DNA from: an uncultured Clostridia bacterium
GTDB lineage: Bacteria; Bacillota; Clostridia; Saccharofermentanales; Saccharofermentanaceae
Assembly: GCA_947167045.1 (NCBI GenBank)
Contig: CAMVGO010000001.1
Coordinates: forward strand, 62,001-126,000
Direction of reading: 5' to 3'
DNA length: 64,000 nucleotides
The notes under the pieces were generated by a model. It was not told the origin of the DNA and searched no databases. It worked only from the letters and a program-made list of their open reading frames with translations. Below, in pieces: positions 1 to 8,994 of the stretch. Within the stretch, counting starts at the first letter, position 1. Every line of letters begins with the position of its first letter. The translations under genes and the position numbers were made by a program.

Positions 1-64
1 AGGTGCGTCTATGACGCATAAGCAACAGATCGGCAAAGAAGTGTTTCCGAAGACGGAGATTTAA
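1..64 (+). CDS. 3' end of an unidentified gene (partial)
   Basis: An open frame enters from the left edge (first full codon at base 2) and stops with TAA at 62-64. It encodes 20 residues beginning GASMTHKQQ. The next gene to the right is on the opposite strand and ends at 77, so the two are convergent. The fragment is too short to assign a function, and it could be chance. Confidence 0.4.
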   Translation, partial: GASMTHKQQIGKEVFPKTEI

Positions 65-76
65 TCTGCGAATACA

Positions 77-1141
77 TTAATCATAATAGATGTATTCATA
101 TCTGTAATTAACAGTAGATGTATCACTCACACTTCCATCGGCGGCATATTCAGTAAGTATTCTTTTAATTCTGTTACCGTTGATATCGTATTCATATTCC
201 CATATTTCCTCTATCCGACCAGACGGATCTCCAAAAAAAGTATATTTAATATCCTTTATTTCCTCTCCCTTTTCATTGTATTCCCATTCCTCGTGATAAG
301 CTAAATTGCCTAAACCATCATAACCTAACTTCTTTGTGCATAATCCGCTAGTATTGTATTCAAATTCCTTTCGTTCGGCAATCTGACCATCGGGATAATA
401 CTCATTAAATGCATATGTAGTACAACAAACTAAGTTTCCATCATTGTCATATTCATTATCATATGTATTTGTCATTAATATAGTTCCGTCAGGATAACGG
501 ACTATTCCTTTAGTTAGGTTGCCATAAGAATCCCACTCATAGTCATTCCAATACTTTAACGTATCATCATTGCTAATCTTTTCTGTTGTTATATTTCCGG
601 AATCATCGTAATCATATTCATAAACACTTCCTTTTTTACCATCACGGAAGTATGTTTTCTTGATCATATTACAAGAAGAATCGTATTCGTATTCTTCCCA
701 ATCTAATATGTTGCCATCGCAATCATATCGGGAAAGCTTTATCAGATTTCCCTTGTCATCATATTCAGAACTATCCCAGTTACCACTTGAAATAGTACCA
801 ATAAAATCAATCTCTCTATCATAGTGATAAGTTACCTTGATCTCATGACCTTCTAAATCATATTCAGTGGTCAAACGCAATTCATCATTAGTGTATTTCT
901 TTATAATTTTGACAGGCTTTACCGTTTCATCTTCAGAAACTTCAGAAACATCAGTAATATCTGTGACTTCAGCAATACTCTGATCCGGCACATCTACATC
1001 TGTGCTTATGGTAGCCTTCGTTTCATTAACTTCGTCTCGATTTCTGTTATCCCGTCTATTATCATTTCCGGTGTTATCACAAGCTGCAACAGACAACATC
1101 ATGCATGCTATTAATACCGCAGAAAACAATCTTTTGTGCAT
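77..1141 (-). CDS. YD/RHS-like repeat lipoprotein
   Basis: A secreted, lipid-anchored protein of about 354 residues. The N-terminus has a class II signal peptide ending in the lipobox SVAAC. A Thr/Asp/Glu-rich linker follows. The rest is a run of about ten short repeats of the form YD..GN......YD, as in RHS/YD-repeat proteins. No toxin or catalytic domain follows, so it may only bind carbohydrate or be a structural surface protein. I chose ATG at 1141 because GAGGTG lies seven bases upstream; the GTG three codons earlier would overlap that ribosome site. It is monocistronic and convergent with the fragment at the window edge. Confidence 0.7.
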   Translation of the reverse strand: MHKRLFSAVLIACMMLSVAACDNTGNDNRRDNRNRDEVNETKATISTDVDVPDQSIAEVTDITDVSEVSEDETVKPVKIIKKYTNDELRLTTEYDLEGHEIKVTYHYDREIDFIGTISSGNWDSSEYDDKGNLIKLSRYDCDGNILDWEEYEYDSSCNMIKKTYFRDGKKGSVYEYDYDDSGNITTEKISNDDTLKYWNDYEWDSYGNLTKGIVRYPDGTILMTNTYDNEYDNDGNLVCCTTYAFNEYYPDGQIAERKEFEYNTSGLCTKKLGYDGLGNLAYHEEWEYNEKGEEIKDIKYTFFGDPSGRIEEIWEYEYDINGNRIKRILTEYAADGSVSDTSTVNYRYEYIYYD

Positions 1142-1431
1142 AACATTCACCTCTAAATACAGTAATTAGTTATCTTCAAATCATTAATAGAACAACTTAA
1201 ATTATAAACGTAGATTATCAAATCAGTTCTCAAGTGACAAGAACCGGATTGCTTTAAGATAACTGCAGATCGTTCCAGCAACGGTTCCCATTGTTTACAA
1301 ATTATGCGGTAAAATCTTAATTAGCATTCGAAATCCGGGTAAGCAAATAAACCTGGCAAGAAGGGTCTTTCAACAGGACATATAAAGGACACATGCGCGG
1401 TATAACATTTCCCCAGGGAGGAAATAAGTAG

Positions 1432-2100
1432 ATGGCTAGGATCTTGATCGTAGAGGACTCGGAAGAGCTTTTGACGCTTGTTGCCGACTTTTTCAGGAGC
1501 AAGGGTTCTTTTGAGGTCGACGCCGCAGCTGACGGCAACAGTGCGATCGCCCTTATCGGCAGCAAAGACTACGACATAGCGGTCCTGGATATCATGCTTC
1601 CCGGTGCGAACGGATTTGAAGTCTGCAAGGCTCTGAGAGGAAAGAGCAGGTGTCCCATCGTGTTCGTGACGGCGTTGGGCAATGAGAGCAATATCCTGAA
1701 GGGATATGAGACGGGCGCCGACGATTACATGGTCAAGCCTTTTTCGCTCAAGGTGCTGTATGCCAAGTGCCTCGCGCTCCTTAACAGGACTGACGCGGAT
1801 CTTCAGAATGAACCGGTGCTCGAATGCGGTGACATCAGGCTCTATCCTTTGCGCATGGAAGTTGAGGTTAGCGGACAAAAAGTCACGCTCGCTCCCAAAG
1901 AATATTTCCTCCTCAAGGTTCTCATGGAGAACAGAGGGATCGTACTCGGAAGAGACAGGCTCTTAGATCAGGTATGGGGAATGGGGTTCGACGGCTCGGA
2001 CAGGGTCGTGGACACCCACATCAAGAAGCTGAGAAAGAGCCTCGGTGATTCCGGAAAAGCGATCAGGACTGTGATCGGCGGAGGTTACAAGATCTGCTGA
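1432..2100 (+). CDS. OmpR/PhoB-family response regulator
   Basis: A 222-residue two-component response regulator. The receiver domain (about 1-120) has acidic residues at the start (IVEDSEE), the phospho-acceptor Asp53 in VLDIMLPG, and the conserved Lys in VKPFS. The C-terminal winged helix (about 128-222) has the typical ending RTVIGGGYKI. An AGGAGG-like site (ccagggaggaaa) precedes the ATG. The histidine kinase gene follows 23 bases later on the same strand, so the two form an operon. On phosphorylation it should bind DNA; its targets are not evident, but the flanking lipoprotein genes are candidates. Confidence 0.95.
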   Translation: MARILIVEDSEELLTLVADFFRSKGSFEVDAAADGNSAIALIGSKDYDIAVLDIMLPGANGFEVCKALRGKSRCPIVFVTALGNESNILKGYETGADDYMVKPFSLKVLYAKCLALLNRTDADLQNEPVLECGDIRLYPLRMEVEVSGQKVTLAPKEYFLLKVLMENRGIVLGRDRLLDQVWGMGFDGSDRVVDTHIKKLRKSLGDSGKAIRTVIGGGYKIC

Positions 2101-2123
2101 TCAGCGGGAAAAGGAGCGGACGT

Positions 2124-3767
2124 ATGAAGAATAAGCAGTCCATCACCAAGCCGAAGTTTTTTAAGATATTCGGTATCAGATTACTTGTCTGTCTGGGAGC
2201 ATTTGCGCTCCTTGCATTGATATCGTTAAAGCTGCTCGACAGCTACACCCAGAATAAGAGATGGGACATTCTGAACGAACAGAGGAACTACATTGAAGAA
2301 ACGGTCGTAAATTATTGCGCTGCTGATCCCGGAAAAATGGAATACGACCGGTATATGTATGCAGTTCTTCTCAATTTCCACGCGTATGCGGCCTGCGATG
2401 ACAACTATGCGGAATTATGCATCGGTGACATGAAGATAGCAACCGACAGGGATACTGCGATCGTCATCATTCCGGACGAAGGCACGAACAGATCGTTCGT
2501 CTTATCAATCGAGGACATATCTTATCTGGATCCGGTAAATGAATATATGGACGGCAAGATCAGTTATAAGATATTTTCAGACCGCTGGATCAGGAACAAT
2601 TACGATCCGCTTTTTGCCGCAACTCCGGGAATGGCTGAATACGTCGGCGATGAATATTCTTATGAAGTCCAGACCATATATATCAATTACGAAGAAAACA
2701 CATTCATACCCGGCATAGTAAGAGTCAGAAACGATGAAGGCGAAAGCTATAAAGTTGACTGCACTCCGATGGACACAAAGGGATATGAATTTTTCGAACT
2801 GGACGGCATTTACGAAGATTACAGAACTCTGCAGATCTTTTACAGGGCGGATCCGGATCTTACGTTAGATAACTCGGACCTCCTTATATTCAGCTTCCCG
2901 GATATGACTTATACCTGTTTCACGCAGGAAGAATATGAACTCATGGTCAAACCTGAGATTGCGGATCAGAATTTCCCCTGGATGATCACGTACACATATC
3001 CCGTGGAAAAGTCCGTTTTCGAGCTCGCGCCCATATCTTCGGCCCTGATAATCTCCGTCAGTCTTTTCCTTACCTTTGCCATATCCCTCATCCTCGCTTT
3101 CGTAAAGTATCAGAGGGAAAAGACCATTTGGAACATCTTCCTCTACAGGACCAAGACGACCGAAGCCATGGCGCATGACCTCAAGACTCCCCTGGCGGCG
3201 ATCCGCGCTTATGCCGAGAACATCGAAGCTTCGGCAGATGACCCTGCAAAGATCCGCGATTACTCGAAAAACATAACAGACAAGGTCGAGTCGATGGATC
3301 AAATGATCACGGACATCCTCTCACTCTCGAAAAGCGAATCGCGCAAGACAGTTGTAACCGCAGAACCCGTAAGTGTACAGGCTCTTATTAAAGAAAGCCT
3401 CACCGCTTTCCCTGACATGAAGACGGAGATAACCGGCAATGACGTAACGCTCAAGACAGACAGGAAGCTGTTTAAGCAGGCATTGGACAATCTCTTCTCA
3501 AACTGCGACAGATACGGCGATAAGAACGTCACTGTCATTATTAGGATCGCGCCCGAGGCGCTCACGATAACAAACAGCACTAACATGAACTATGCCGATG
3601 TGGAATCCCTGAAGCAGCCTTTCGTCAAAGGCGATAACACCAGGGGCAGCAAAGGGTCCGGCCTTGGGCTGTCTATTGCCGACAACAACCTGAGCATCTT
3701 AGGTTACAGGCTCGGGCTGACGTCCGAAAAAAGGACGTTTACTGCCACGGTGAAGTTTAGGGCTTGA
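2124..3767 (+). CDS. membrane sensor histidine kinase
   Basis: A 547-residue sensor kinase paired with the preceding response regulator. One membrane helix lies near residues 17-37. A large extracytoplasmic sensor region of about 260 residues follows, then a second helix near 300-325. The HisKA motif AMAHDLKTPLA places the phospho-acceptor at His351. The HATPase domain shows an N box (LDNLFSNCDRYGD) and a G box (GSGLGLSIADNN). No HAMP domain is obvious between the second helix and HisKA. The sensor region has no family I recognise. Transcription probably ends at the hairpin at 3843-3867. Confidence 0.93.
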   Translation: MKNKQSITKPKFFKIFGIRLLVCLGAFALLALISLKLLDSYTQNKRWDILNEQRNYIEETVVNYCAADPGKMEYDRYMYAVLLNFHAYAACDDNYAELCIGDMKIATDRDTAIVIIPDEGTNRSFVLSIEDISYLDPVNEYMDGKISYKIFSDRWIRNNYDPLFAATPGMAEYVGDEYSYEVQTIYINYEENTFIPGIVRVRNDEGESYKVDCTPMDTKGYEFFELDGIYEDYRTLQIFYRADPDLTLDNSDLLIFSFPDMTYTCFTQEEYELMVKPEIADQNFPWMITYTYPVEKSVFELAPISSALIISVSLFLTFAISLILAFVKYQREKTIWNIFLYRTKTTEAMAHDLKTPLAAIRAYAENIEASADDPAKIRDYSKNITDKVESMDQMITDILSLSKSESRKTVVTAEPVSVQALIKESLTAFPDMKTEITGNDVTLKTDRKLFKQALDNLFSNCDRYGDKNVTVIIRIAPEALTITNSTNMNYADVESLKQPFVKGDNTRGSKGSGLGLSIADNNLSILGYRLGLTSEKRTFTATVKFRA

Positions 3768-3842
3768 CGGGCTAAAGACGCATTTTTCAAGATTAAGGAA
3801 ACTAGCAATAACATTTCCTATCGAAATTTCTGTAGTAAGTAA

Positions 3843-3867
3843 AGGGGTCTCAAATTCAGAGACCCCT
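3843..3867 (+). terminator. bidirectional Rho-independent terminator
   Basis: The 9-bp perfect inverted repeat AGGGGTCTC / GAGACCCCT has a 7-base loop and is flanked by A- and T-rich tracts. It sits between the convergent sensor-kinase gene (+) and the acidic lipoprotein gene (-), and can serve both. Confidence 0.8.
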
Positions 3868-3926
3868 ATTCAATATTCTTATTATTCGAAATGCATTTTT
3901 TTAACGTGTTTATCAGAAATTAATAA

Positions 3927-4733
3927 TCATCCTCTAGGAGTTGGTAACACATAAGACGTAAGGATTTGATCAATATAATCCATTTCTGAATTCTTAAATG
4001 GCTCATCACTTACAAACCAAACTTCTAACATTCGCTCTCTGCAATAAAATATTCCGCCATAGTAATATTGGTCTTCATCAAAAAACTCGCCATCCCTATA
4101 GCAATAGACATCGGCAATTATGTATCCGTTGTCTCCAAAATCATTATAAAAGAGGTCGCCGGAAAATACTTCATCATAAACATCTGTATCTAATAGTTTG
4201 ATATATTCAGAAAACAAACTCTTGCAATCCTCTTCATAATCATAAAAACTCATATCCCATCTCGATCCAAAACCTCCATACCAACCAACGCAAACATAAT
4301 CATAATTAGACGGAGATTGAGTAAACGTCCTCATATCAGAAACACTTATATCCTTGTCAGGCGCTACTTTCTGCGTAATAAATACGAATGTATCGTAATC
4401 AGGCAAAGAATTTAATGGATCAAAAACTCTATCACTAAAAGAGTCTTCTTCTCCAATATCTTCATCGTCTTCCCAGTCATATTCATCTATATCGATGTCA
4501 TACTCAATGTCATCATCATCGACATTGTCTTTGTCATCATCTCTATCGTCTTTCTTGTCATCGTCTTTATCATCATCTTTATCGTCTTTTTTATCATCGT
4601 CTTTATCATCATCTTGAATATGATTCCAACGATCTTCATCTAAAAGACTATTATTATCCTTTTTAGATCTTGAACATCCAAACACCGAGAACAAGAACAC
4701 AAAACATAAAACACCAGTTACTATTCTCTTCAT
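3927..4733 (-). CDS. lipoprotein with Asp/Lys-repeat linker
   Basis: A lipoprotein of about 268 residues. The class II signal peptide ends in the lipobox FSVFGC. A very hydrophilic linker of DDKDD/KDD units and acidic residues follows (about residues 28-100). The C-terminal globular part of about 160 residues matches no family I recognise. ATG at 4733 is chosen because GGAGGGA stands just upstream; an upstream ATG at 4778 would add a poorly fitting extension before the signal peptide. The linker resembles the spacers that lift lipoproteins through the cell wall. Confidence 0.75.
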   Translation of the reverse strand: MKRIVTGVLCFVFLFSVFGCSRSKKDNNSLLDEDRWNHIQDDDKDDDKKDDKDDDKDDDKKDDRDDDKDNVDDDDIEYDIDIDEYDWEDDEDIGEEDSFSDRVFDPLNSLPDYDTFVFITQKVAPDKDISVSDMRTFTQSPSNYDYVCVGWYGGFGSRWDMSFYDYEEDCKSLFSEYIKLLDTDVYDEVFSGDLFYNDFGDNGYIIADVYCYRDGEFFDEDQYYYGGIFYCRERMLEVWFVSDEPFKNSEMDYIDQILTSYVLPTPRG

Positions 4734-4858
4734 AAAAGCATTCCCTCCAGTAACAATATAAGTAACCAAACGTATCAAAGACGCTTAGCTATCAATTTCA
4801 TTATATCAAATCTGATAATAAGTTCTCTGGTACAAGAGCTTGGTTGATGTCTAAAAAC

Positions 4859-4902
4859 ACCTTCGGCAAAAACATCATTGCAATGTGGGTTTTGCCGAAG
4901 GT
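4859..4902 (-). terminator. strong hairpin terminator for leftward transcripts
   Basis: A 13-bp perfect stem (ACCTTCGGCAAAA / TTTTGCCGAAGGT) surrounds a loop that itself holds CATTGCAATG. Read leftward, the stem is followed by GTGTTTTTAG. Since no other gene lies between here and 5459, it probably ends transcripts from the lipoprotein gene at 5459-6262, leaving a 3' region of about 600 bases. Confidence 0.65.
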
Positions 4903-4940
4903 CATGCCGGAAAATATATACCTTCCTGATGCTATTTGCG

Positions 4941-5253
4941 TGTCGGTTTTAAAGGGACTTTTGTCGTTTGTCTGTAAGATTGCCTGTCGGTTTACGTAAT
5001 ATTGTGTCGGTCCTGTCGGTTTTTGTACGGAAACAATAGTGTTTTCATGTCGGTTCCTTGTCGCACTTTGTCGCCCGGAAAAGCCAAAACAGCCGGTTTT
5101 AAAGAACTATAACTATTTTCTTGGGGTTTAAGACAAAATCGACGTATAGCTCCAAACGTCTACAATATTTGTCGGATAAAATCCCTGAAAACAGACAAAA
5201 TCCGACAGTAACCGACATGATTCCCGACAACGTGAACATGATTTTGCGACAAA
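4941..5253. repeat. cluster of TGTCGG / CCGACA hexamers
   Basis: In this gene-free stretch TGTCGG occurs at 4941, 4985, 5005, 5014, 5048 and 5170, and its complement CCGACA at 5202, 5212 and 5224. Near matches (TTGTCGC, GCGACAA) lie between. The left copies point one way and most right copies the other. An 8-bp inverted pair TGTCGGAT (5170) / ATCCGACA (5200) is included. The pattern suggests protein binding sites or a decayed mobile element end; its function is unknown. No convincing gene lies in 4779-5458. Confidence 0.55.
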
Positions 5254-5314
5254 GAAATAGGGCCGGGAACATACGGTATTTCAGGAAAAAAATGGTAATC
5301 CTTTGGATCTCAGA

Positions 5315-5443
5315 CCGCAAGCAGCCATCATGGGTTTACAGATCAACCTTGAGGCCGTCAAGCCTGGCACCGCCACATTCTGGAGAATGCTCCGGGCTTG
5401 ACTGCCTTCGTCTGATCTGTTTTGATCTGTAGGCTGCTTGCGG
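5315..5443 (-). ncRNA. candidate nested-stem structured RNA
   Basis: Four inverted repeats nest around one centre. They are 12 bp at 5315-5326/5432-5443 (CCGCAAGCAGCC), 9 bp at 5338-5346/5422-5430 (ACAGATCAA), 14 bp with one mismatch at 5351-5364/5395-5408 (core GTCAAGCC), and 5 bp at 5376-5380/5385-5389 with loop TGGA. It begins 16 bases after the stop codon of the leftward DUF6273-like lipoprotein gene, so it probably lies in that transcript's 3' region. Because the structure is symmetric, the strand is inferred from the context. It could also be a DNA cruciform or a mobile-element end. Confidence 0.55.
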
Positions 5444-5458
5444 ATAGAAAGCGGTCTT

Positions 5459-6262
5459 TTAAGGCTTAACCTCTTCGATCGAGTCAGTAAGCGTGATCCA
5501 GACAACAGGACGGACGCAGATTCCCTCGGAAAAGACTAAGCAGCCGTCAACACCGTCGGCATTTTTAACGGTGTCAATGTTGCCGAAGCAGTCCACTTCT
5601 GCAGCTCTGTTGGCAGATGAAGCAGGCGTACGAAGCCACCACCAGCCTGTCTTCATGCCGTTTTCAGGTTTATTTTCTTCATTTACCGATGCGCCGCGGG
5701 AAACAGCATAATCAGTAAGAGCGGACATGCGGTCTTCAGTGCCCGTGAAATACAACTGGGCTTCCTCGAGGCTCAGACAGAACACCTTATCCTCGGTGTC
5801 GTTGCCGCCAGGGGTTCCGTATAACGGGTTGTCATCATTCTTTATCGTTGCGGTCTGTATCAGGCTCTTCTCGCTGTCTGAGAAAGCAGCATCGTAGAAC
5901 TTCTCGTTTAACCATTTCCTGATGGAGCTCTTCTCCCAGGTAATATCCGCCATGTCGTAGTAGTACATGGTCACATCGAGCAGATATTCAGACATGATCA
6001 GGGCTTTGCCGTCACGGATCTCGAGCACGCGCCACTCGATGGGTTCGGTCTCAAACGTATCCGTTCCTGACATGGCACTTTGCGGATAGGTGCCGAACAG
6101 GATGTGGTCGCCCTCCGAGATACCGTCATCTTCCTCCGAAGTCTCAGTCTCTGTCTTGGATTCTGAAGATGCCGTTGTCTCTTCCTGACCTTTTTTCTGG
6201 CAGGATGCCACGATCACACAGCAAAGAAGGACTGCCAATAAACCGACGATCTCTTTTTCCAT
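5459..6262 (-). CDS. lipoprotein with DUF6273-like domain
   Basis: A 267-residue lipoprotein. The signal peptide ends VIVASC, then comes a Glu/Ser/Thr-rich linker to about residue 50. The rest resembles DUF6273: ILFGTYPQS, EWRVLEIRDGKALIMSE, KSSIRKWLNEKFYDAAFSD, EKSLI, KVFCLSLEEA, WWLRTP and a terminal VRPVVWI. DUF6273 proteins are common in gut Firmicutes and have no established reaction. The motif pattern (W, LN..F, WWLRTP) recalls a lectin-like fold, but that is inference. A GGGGGAAA ribosome site precedes ATG at 6262. A second DUF6273-like protein lies at 47065-48186. Confidence 0.8.
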   Translation of the reverse strand: MEKEIVGLLAVLLCCVIVASCQKKGQEETTASSESKTETETSEEDDGISEGDHILFGTYPQSAMSGTDTFETEPIEWRVLEIRDGKALIMSEYLLDVTMYYYDMADITWEKSSIRKWLNEKFYDAAFSDSEKSLIQTATIKNDDNPLYGTPGGNDTEDKVFCLSLEEAQLYFTGTEDRMSALTDYAVSRGASVNEENKPENGMKTGWWWLRTPASSANRAAEVDCFGNIDTVKNADGVDGCLVFSEGICVRPVVWITLTDSIEEVKP

Positions 6263-6333
6263 AATGATTTCCCCCTTAAGATATTAACTCATAATTGAAG
6301 ATCAGATACTTCTGTAAAACACATAGATGCATG

Positions 6334-7446
6334 TCAGCAATGTTCCATTGAGATGAAGTAGATATGCCCGTATTTCTCCGACATGATTATGCTGTTGTTT
6401 GTCCGTGCCGTGAAACCGCCGCCTGTATGACCGTAGCCGATGCTGTTATCGGGCATCAGGCCGCAGCAATATCCTTTGTCGTTTTTAAGAAGGATCTCCA
6501 TAGATTCCTCCTTCAGGAGCTTGCCGTTGAACAGTGCCCTGTCGAAAGCCAGGAAATCGGTAAGGCAGGTACAGATCCCGCCGTCTCCCCTCTCGCTGTT
6601 CGGGGACATCGAATAACCGTGTTCATCAACGGCTCCGAATTCCAGCTGTTCCTTAAAGTCCACGGGCACATAGGTATACTTGTCGACTCTCATGGAATAT
6701 GAATTCTTCATGCCGCAAGGTTTAAAGATGTGCTTCTCCAGATAATCGCAGTACTTCATGCCTGACACTTTCTCGATTATGTAGGCGAGGAGTTTGTAAT
6801 TGGTGTTGCTGTATGTCATCAGGGTGCCCGGAGCATAAAGCAAAGGCGCGGCATACATCGTCTTCAGGAATTCCTCATCGGAGATATTGTCGTGATAGAG
6901 GTCGCGCATGCGGTCGTTCAACGCTTCGCCTTCGAGGCCCCAGAACAGTTCGGGTTCATTGAGATAATCCGGGATGCCGGAATTCATGTGAAGGAGATTA
7001 TATATCGTTATGTCTTTGCCTGTCTCATATTCGGGAAAGTATTTGCCGAGCGTGTCGTTGATGTCGAGCTTTCCCTTTTCCTGCAGCTGGAGGATGCATA
7101 CGGCAGTATAAAGCTTGCTGCATGAAGCTATGTCGAAAACAGTATCCTGAGACACGAGGGTCTGTCCGTCCTTCTCTGTGGCGTCTTCCGCATACAGGTA
7201 GATGACATCATCATCGGTGGCAACAACAAGACTGCCCTTGCATTTCTTTTTGCCGTAAGCGGCAAGAAGGTCTGCGTATTCCTCTTCGGGATTGGTCCAT
7301 CTGCGTTCGTCTGCCGTAAGCTGTATCTTCTTAAGAGAATATTCTGATTCCTCTTCCTTTGCGCATCCGGCAAAAGAAAGCACCATCGATACGATAAGAA
7401 CTGCAGAAGTAATCTTGTTGACGTATCCTCGTCCATGCACTTTCAT
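6334..7446 (-). CDS. class C beta-lactamase-like serine hydrolase (lipoprotein)
   Basis: A lipoprotein of about 370 residues in the serine hydrolase/beta-lactamase class C family (penicillin-binding-protein-like esterases and peptidases). The signal peptide ends LSFAGC (Cys28). The nucleophile motif SxxK is SCSK at 108-111. The YxN motif appears as YSN in LMTYSNTNYKLL. The third motif is HTGG in GYGHTGGGF. These are the full catalytic set, so activity is expected outside the membrane. I start at ATG 7446, preceded by AGGGTGGG; an in-frame ATG 25 codons earlier lacks a ribosome site and would bury the signal peptide. Confidence 0.9.
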   Translation of the reverse strand: MKVHGRGYVNKITSAVLIVSMVLSFAGCAKEEESEYSLKKIQLTADERRWTNPEEEYADLLAAYGKKKCKGSLVVATDDDVIYLYAEDATEKDGQTLVSQDTVFDIASCSKLYTAVCILQLQEKGKLDINDTLGKYFPEYETGKDITIYNLLHMNSGIPDYLNEPELFWGLEGEALNDRMRDLYHDNISDEEFLKTMYAAPLLYAPGTLMTYSNTNYKLLAYIIEKVSGMKYCDYLEKHIFKPCGMKNSYSMRVDKYTYVPVDFKEQLEFGAVDEHGYSMSPNSERGDGGICTCLTDFLAFDRALFNGKLLKEESMEILLKNDKGYCCGLMPDNSIGYGHTGGGFTARTNNSIIMSEKYGHIYFISMEHC

Positions 7447-7542
7447 GTTGATCCCACCCTTCCCTGTTATTATCAAGTCAGGCCCTTTTTCAGGCTTCCT
7501 GAAATGAATATAGCAAAGCAAGTTGGAGTCTTCTTGAATACT

Positions 7543-8994
7543 TTATGTGTTTTTCGTGGAGAACGGGAGAATTATAGAAGCGACTACATCCTGACCGTCG
7601 TTTTCGAGGGCGACCGTACCGTTCTGGCGCTCTATTATCAGCTTGCCGAGATAAAGTCCCAGGCCGGAACCGCCGTTCCTTCTGCTCCTTGAGTTATCCG
7701 TCCTGTAGAAGGCTTCGAAAAGATGCGGCAGGTCCTTCTCGTCTATGTGCGAATCCGTATTGCGGATCTTCGTTACTATCTTTCCGTCTGAAGTTCCTGA
7801 AGTGACGGTCACTTTCGAACCTTCTGACGAGTAGAACACGGCATTCGACAGGAAAGAACCGACCGCCATCGAAGTGAGGTCCTTATTGCCTTCAAAGAAA
7901 AGTCCGTCGTCTATCGCCGTCTCAAGAGCGATACCTCTTACGTCCAGGAGATCGCTTATCTCTTCGATCCGTTTCTTTAATATCAGGCCGAAGTCCTCAG
8001 TCTGGAGAGCGATCTCGTTTCCCGCCTGCATCCTTGATGCCGTGAGGATCTCATTGATGAGCGATTCCATACGCTTCAGGTTTGACAATGTCTTCGGAAG
8101 ATAAGTCTCAAGATCGTTATAAGGCTCTATGCCGTCCATCATGCCGCGGACCTGTCCCTGGGCGATGGTGATCGGGGTCTTGAGCTCATGCGAGGCGGCG
8201 GCAAAGAACACGTCCTTCTGCTTTTCGAGTTCGCTGGTGCGCTCCATTTCCCTTTCGAGCTCTTCTGTCCTGTTGTTAAGCTTGGTTATCGTCTCATCGA
8301 GATTCGAGGAGAGCATGTCGAGATCCCTGCCTAGATCGCCGATCTCGTCGCGCCTTTTGAGCCTGCTCTTCGCGGTAAAATCCATCTTCGCGATCTTGCC
8401 CGAGACGGCGGAGAGCTTCTGGACGGGCCTCGCAAAAAGAAGAGTATAGATAAACGAACACAGGAGCGAGACGAGCACGATCGCAGCGACGATCAGAGAC
8501 AGCGTCTTTTGCAGCGCCTGCCAGAGAACGTTCTCGCCTCTTTGCGACCACAGGCAGACGACGGTATATTCGTTCTTTATCTCCTGCGCGAAATAAACAT
8601 GTTCGGAGATCATGAAGTTCATCTCGGCATCACTGTCGGGACCGGTGAGCTGCTTTACGTCCCACCTCGTCCTCAGCGCATATTCCGAACCCGGCACTGA
8701 AACGGGAAGCCTGTTGGGATCGTCATGCTCGCCCTTGTAGAAGACTATGTGGCATTCGTTTGCGAGGATGAACTCGTCCACCATCTGGCCGCATTCCCTG
8801 AACTTGACCGTGCCGAGTTCTTTGGCGAACTTTTCGAACGCCGTCTCGAGCTCAGCCCTTCTTACCATGTTCCAGGTCAAAGGAGTGGCCCTGTAGAGCA
8901 TAGCGTAGATCAACACACCGAACATCACCTGCACGATGAATGTGATCAGGAAGACCTTGAAAGATAATCTGTCAATTATCCGTTTGCGCGACAC
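7543..8994 (-). CDS. HAMP-containing sensor histidine kinase
   Basis: A 483-residue sensor kinase. A membrane helix lies at about 13-34, an extracytoplasmic sensor at about 35-160, and a second helix at about 165-187. HAMP covers about 188-240 (RPVQKLSAVSGKIAKMDF). HisKA has AAASHELKTPI with His269. HATPase has an N-box-like SFLSNAVFYSSEG and the G boxes GGSGLGLYLGK. Its start overlaps the end of the response regulator gene by 23 bases, indicating translational coupling. The pair is a second, complete two-component system in this region; the adjacent serine hydrolase is a plausible target. Confidence 0.95.
   Translation of the reverse strand: MSRKRIIDRLSFKVFLITFIVQVMFGVLIYAMLYRATPLTWNMVRRAELETAFEKFAKELGTVKFRECGQMVDEFILANECHIVFYKGEHDDPNRLPVSVPGSEYALRTRWDVKQLTGPDSDAEMNFMISEHVYFAQEIKNEYTVVCLWSQRGENVLWQALQKTLSLIVAAIVLVSLLCSFIYTLLFARPVQKLSAVSGKIAKMDFTAKSRLKRRDEIGDLGRDLDMLSSNLDETITKLNNRTEELEREMERTSELEKQKDVFFAAASHELKTPITIAQGQVRGMMDGIEPYNDLETYLPKTLSNLKRMESLINEILTASRMQAGNEIALQTEDFGLILKKRIEEISDLLDVRGIALETAIDDGLFFEGNKDLTSMAVGSFLSNAVFYSSEGSKVTVTSGTSDGKIVTKIRNTDSHIDEKDLPHLFEAFYRTDNSRSRRNGGSGLGLYLGKLIIERQNGTVALENDGQDVVASIILPFSTKNT

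Noticed and set aside
4941..5253. CRISPR-like repeats
   Set aside because: The TGTCGG units are too short and irregularly spaced, with no constant-length spacers or cas genes.
5121..5432. Open frames across 5099-5505
   Set aside because: They cross the nested inverted repeats and repeated hexamers, have no ribosome site and no recognisable motif.
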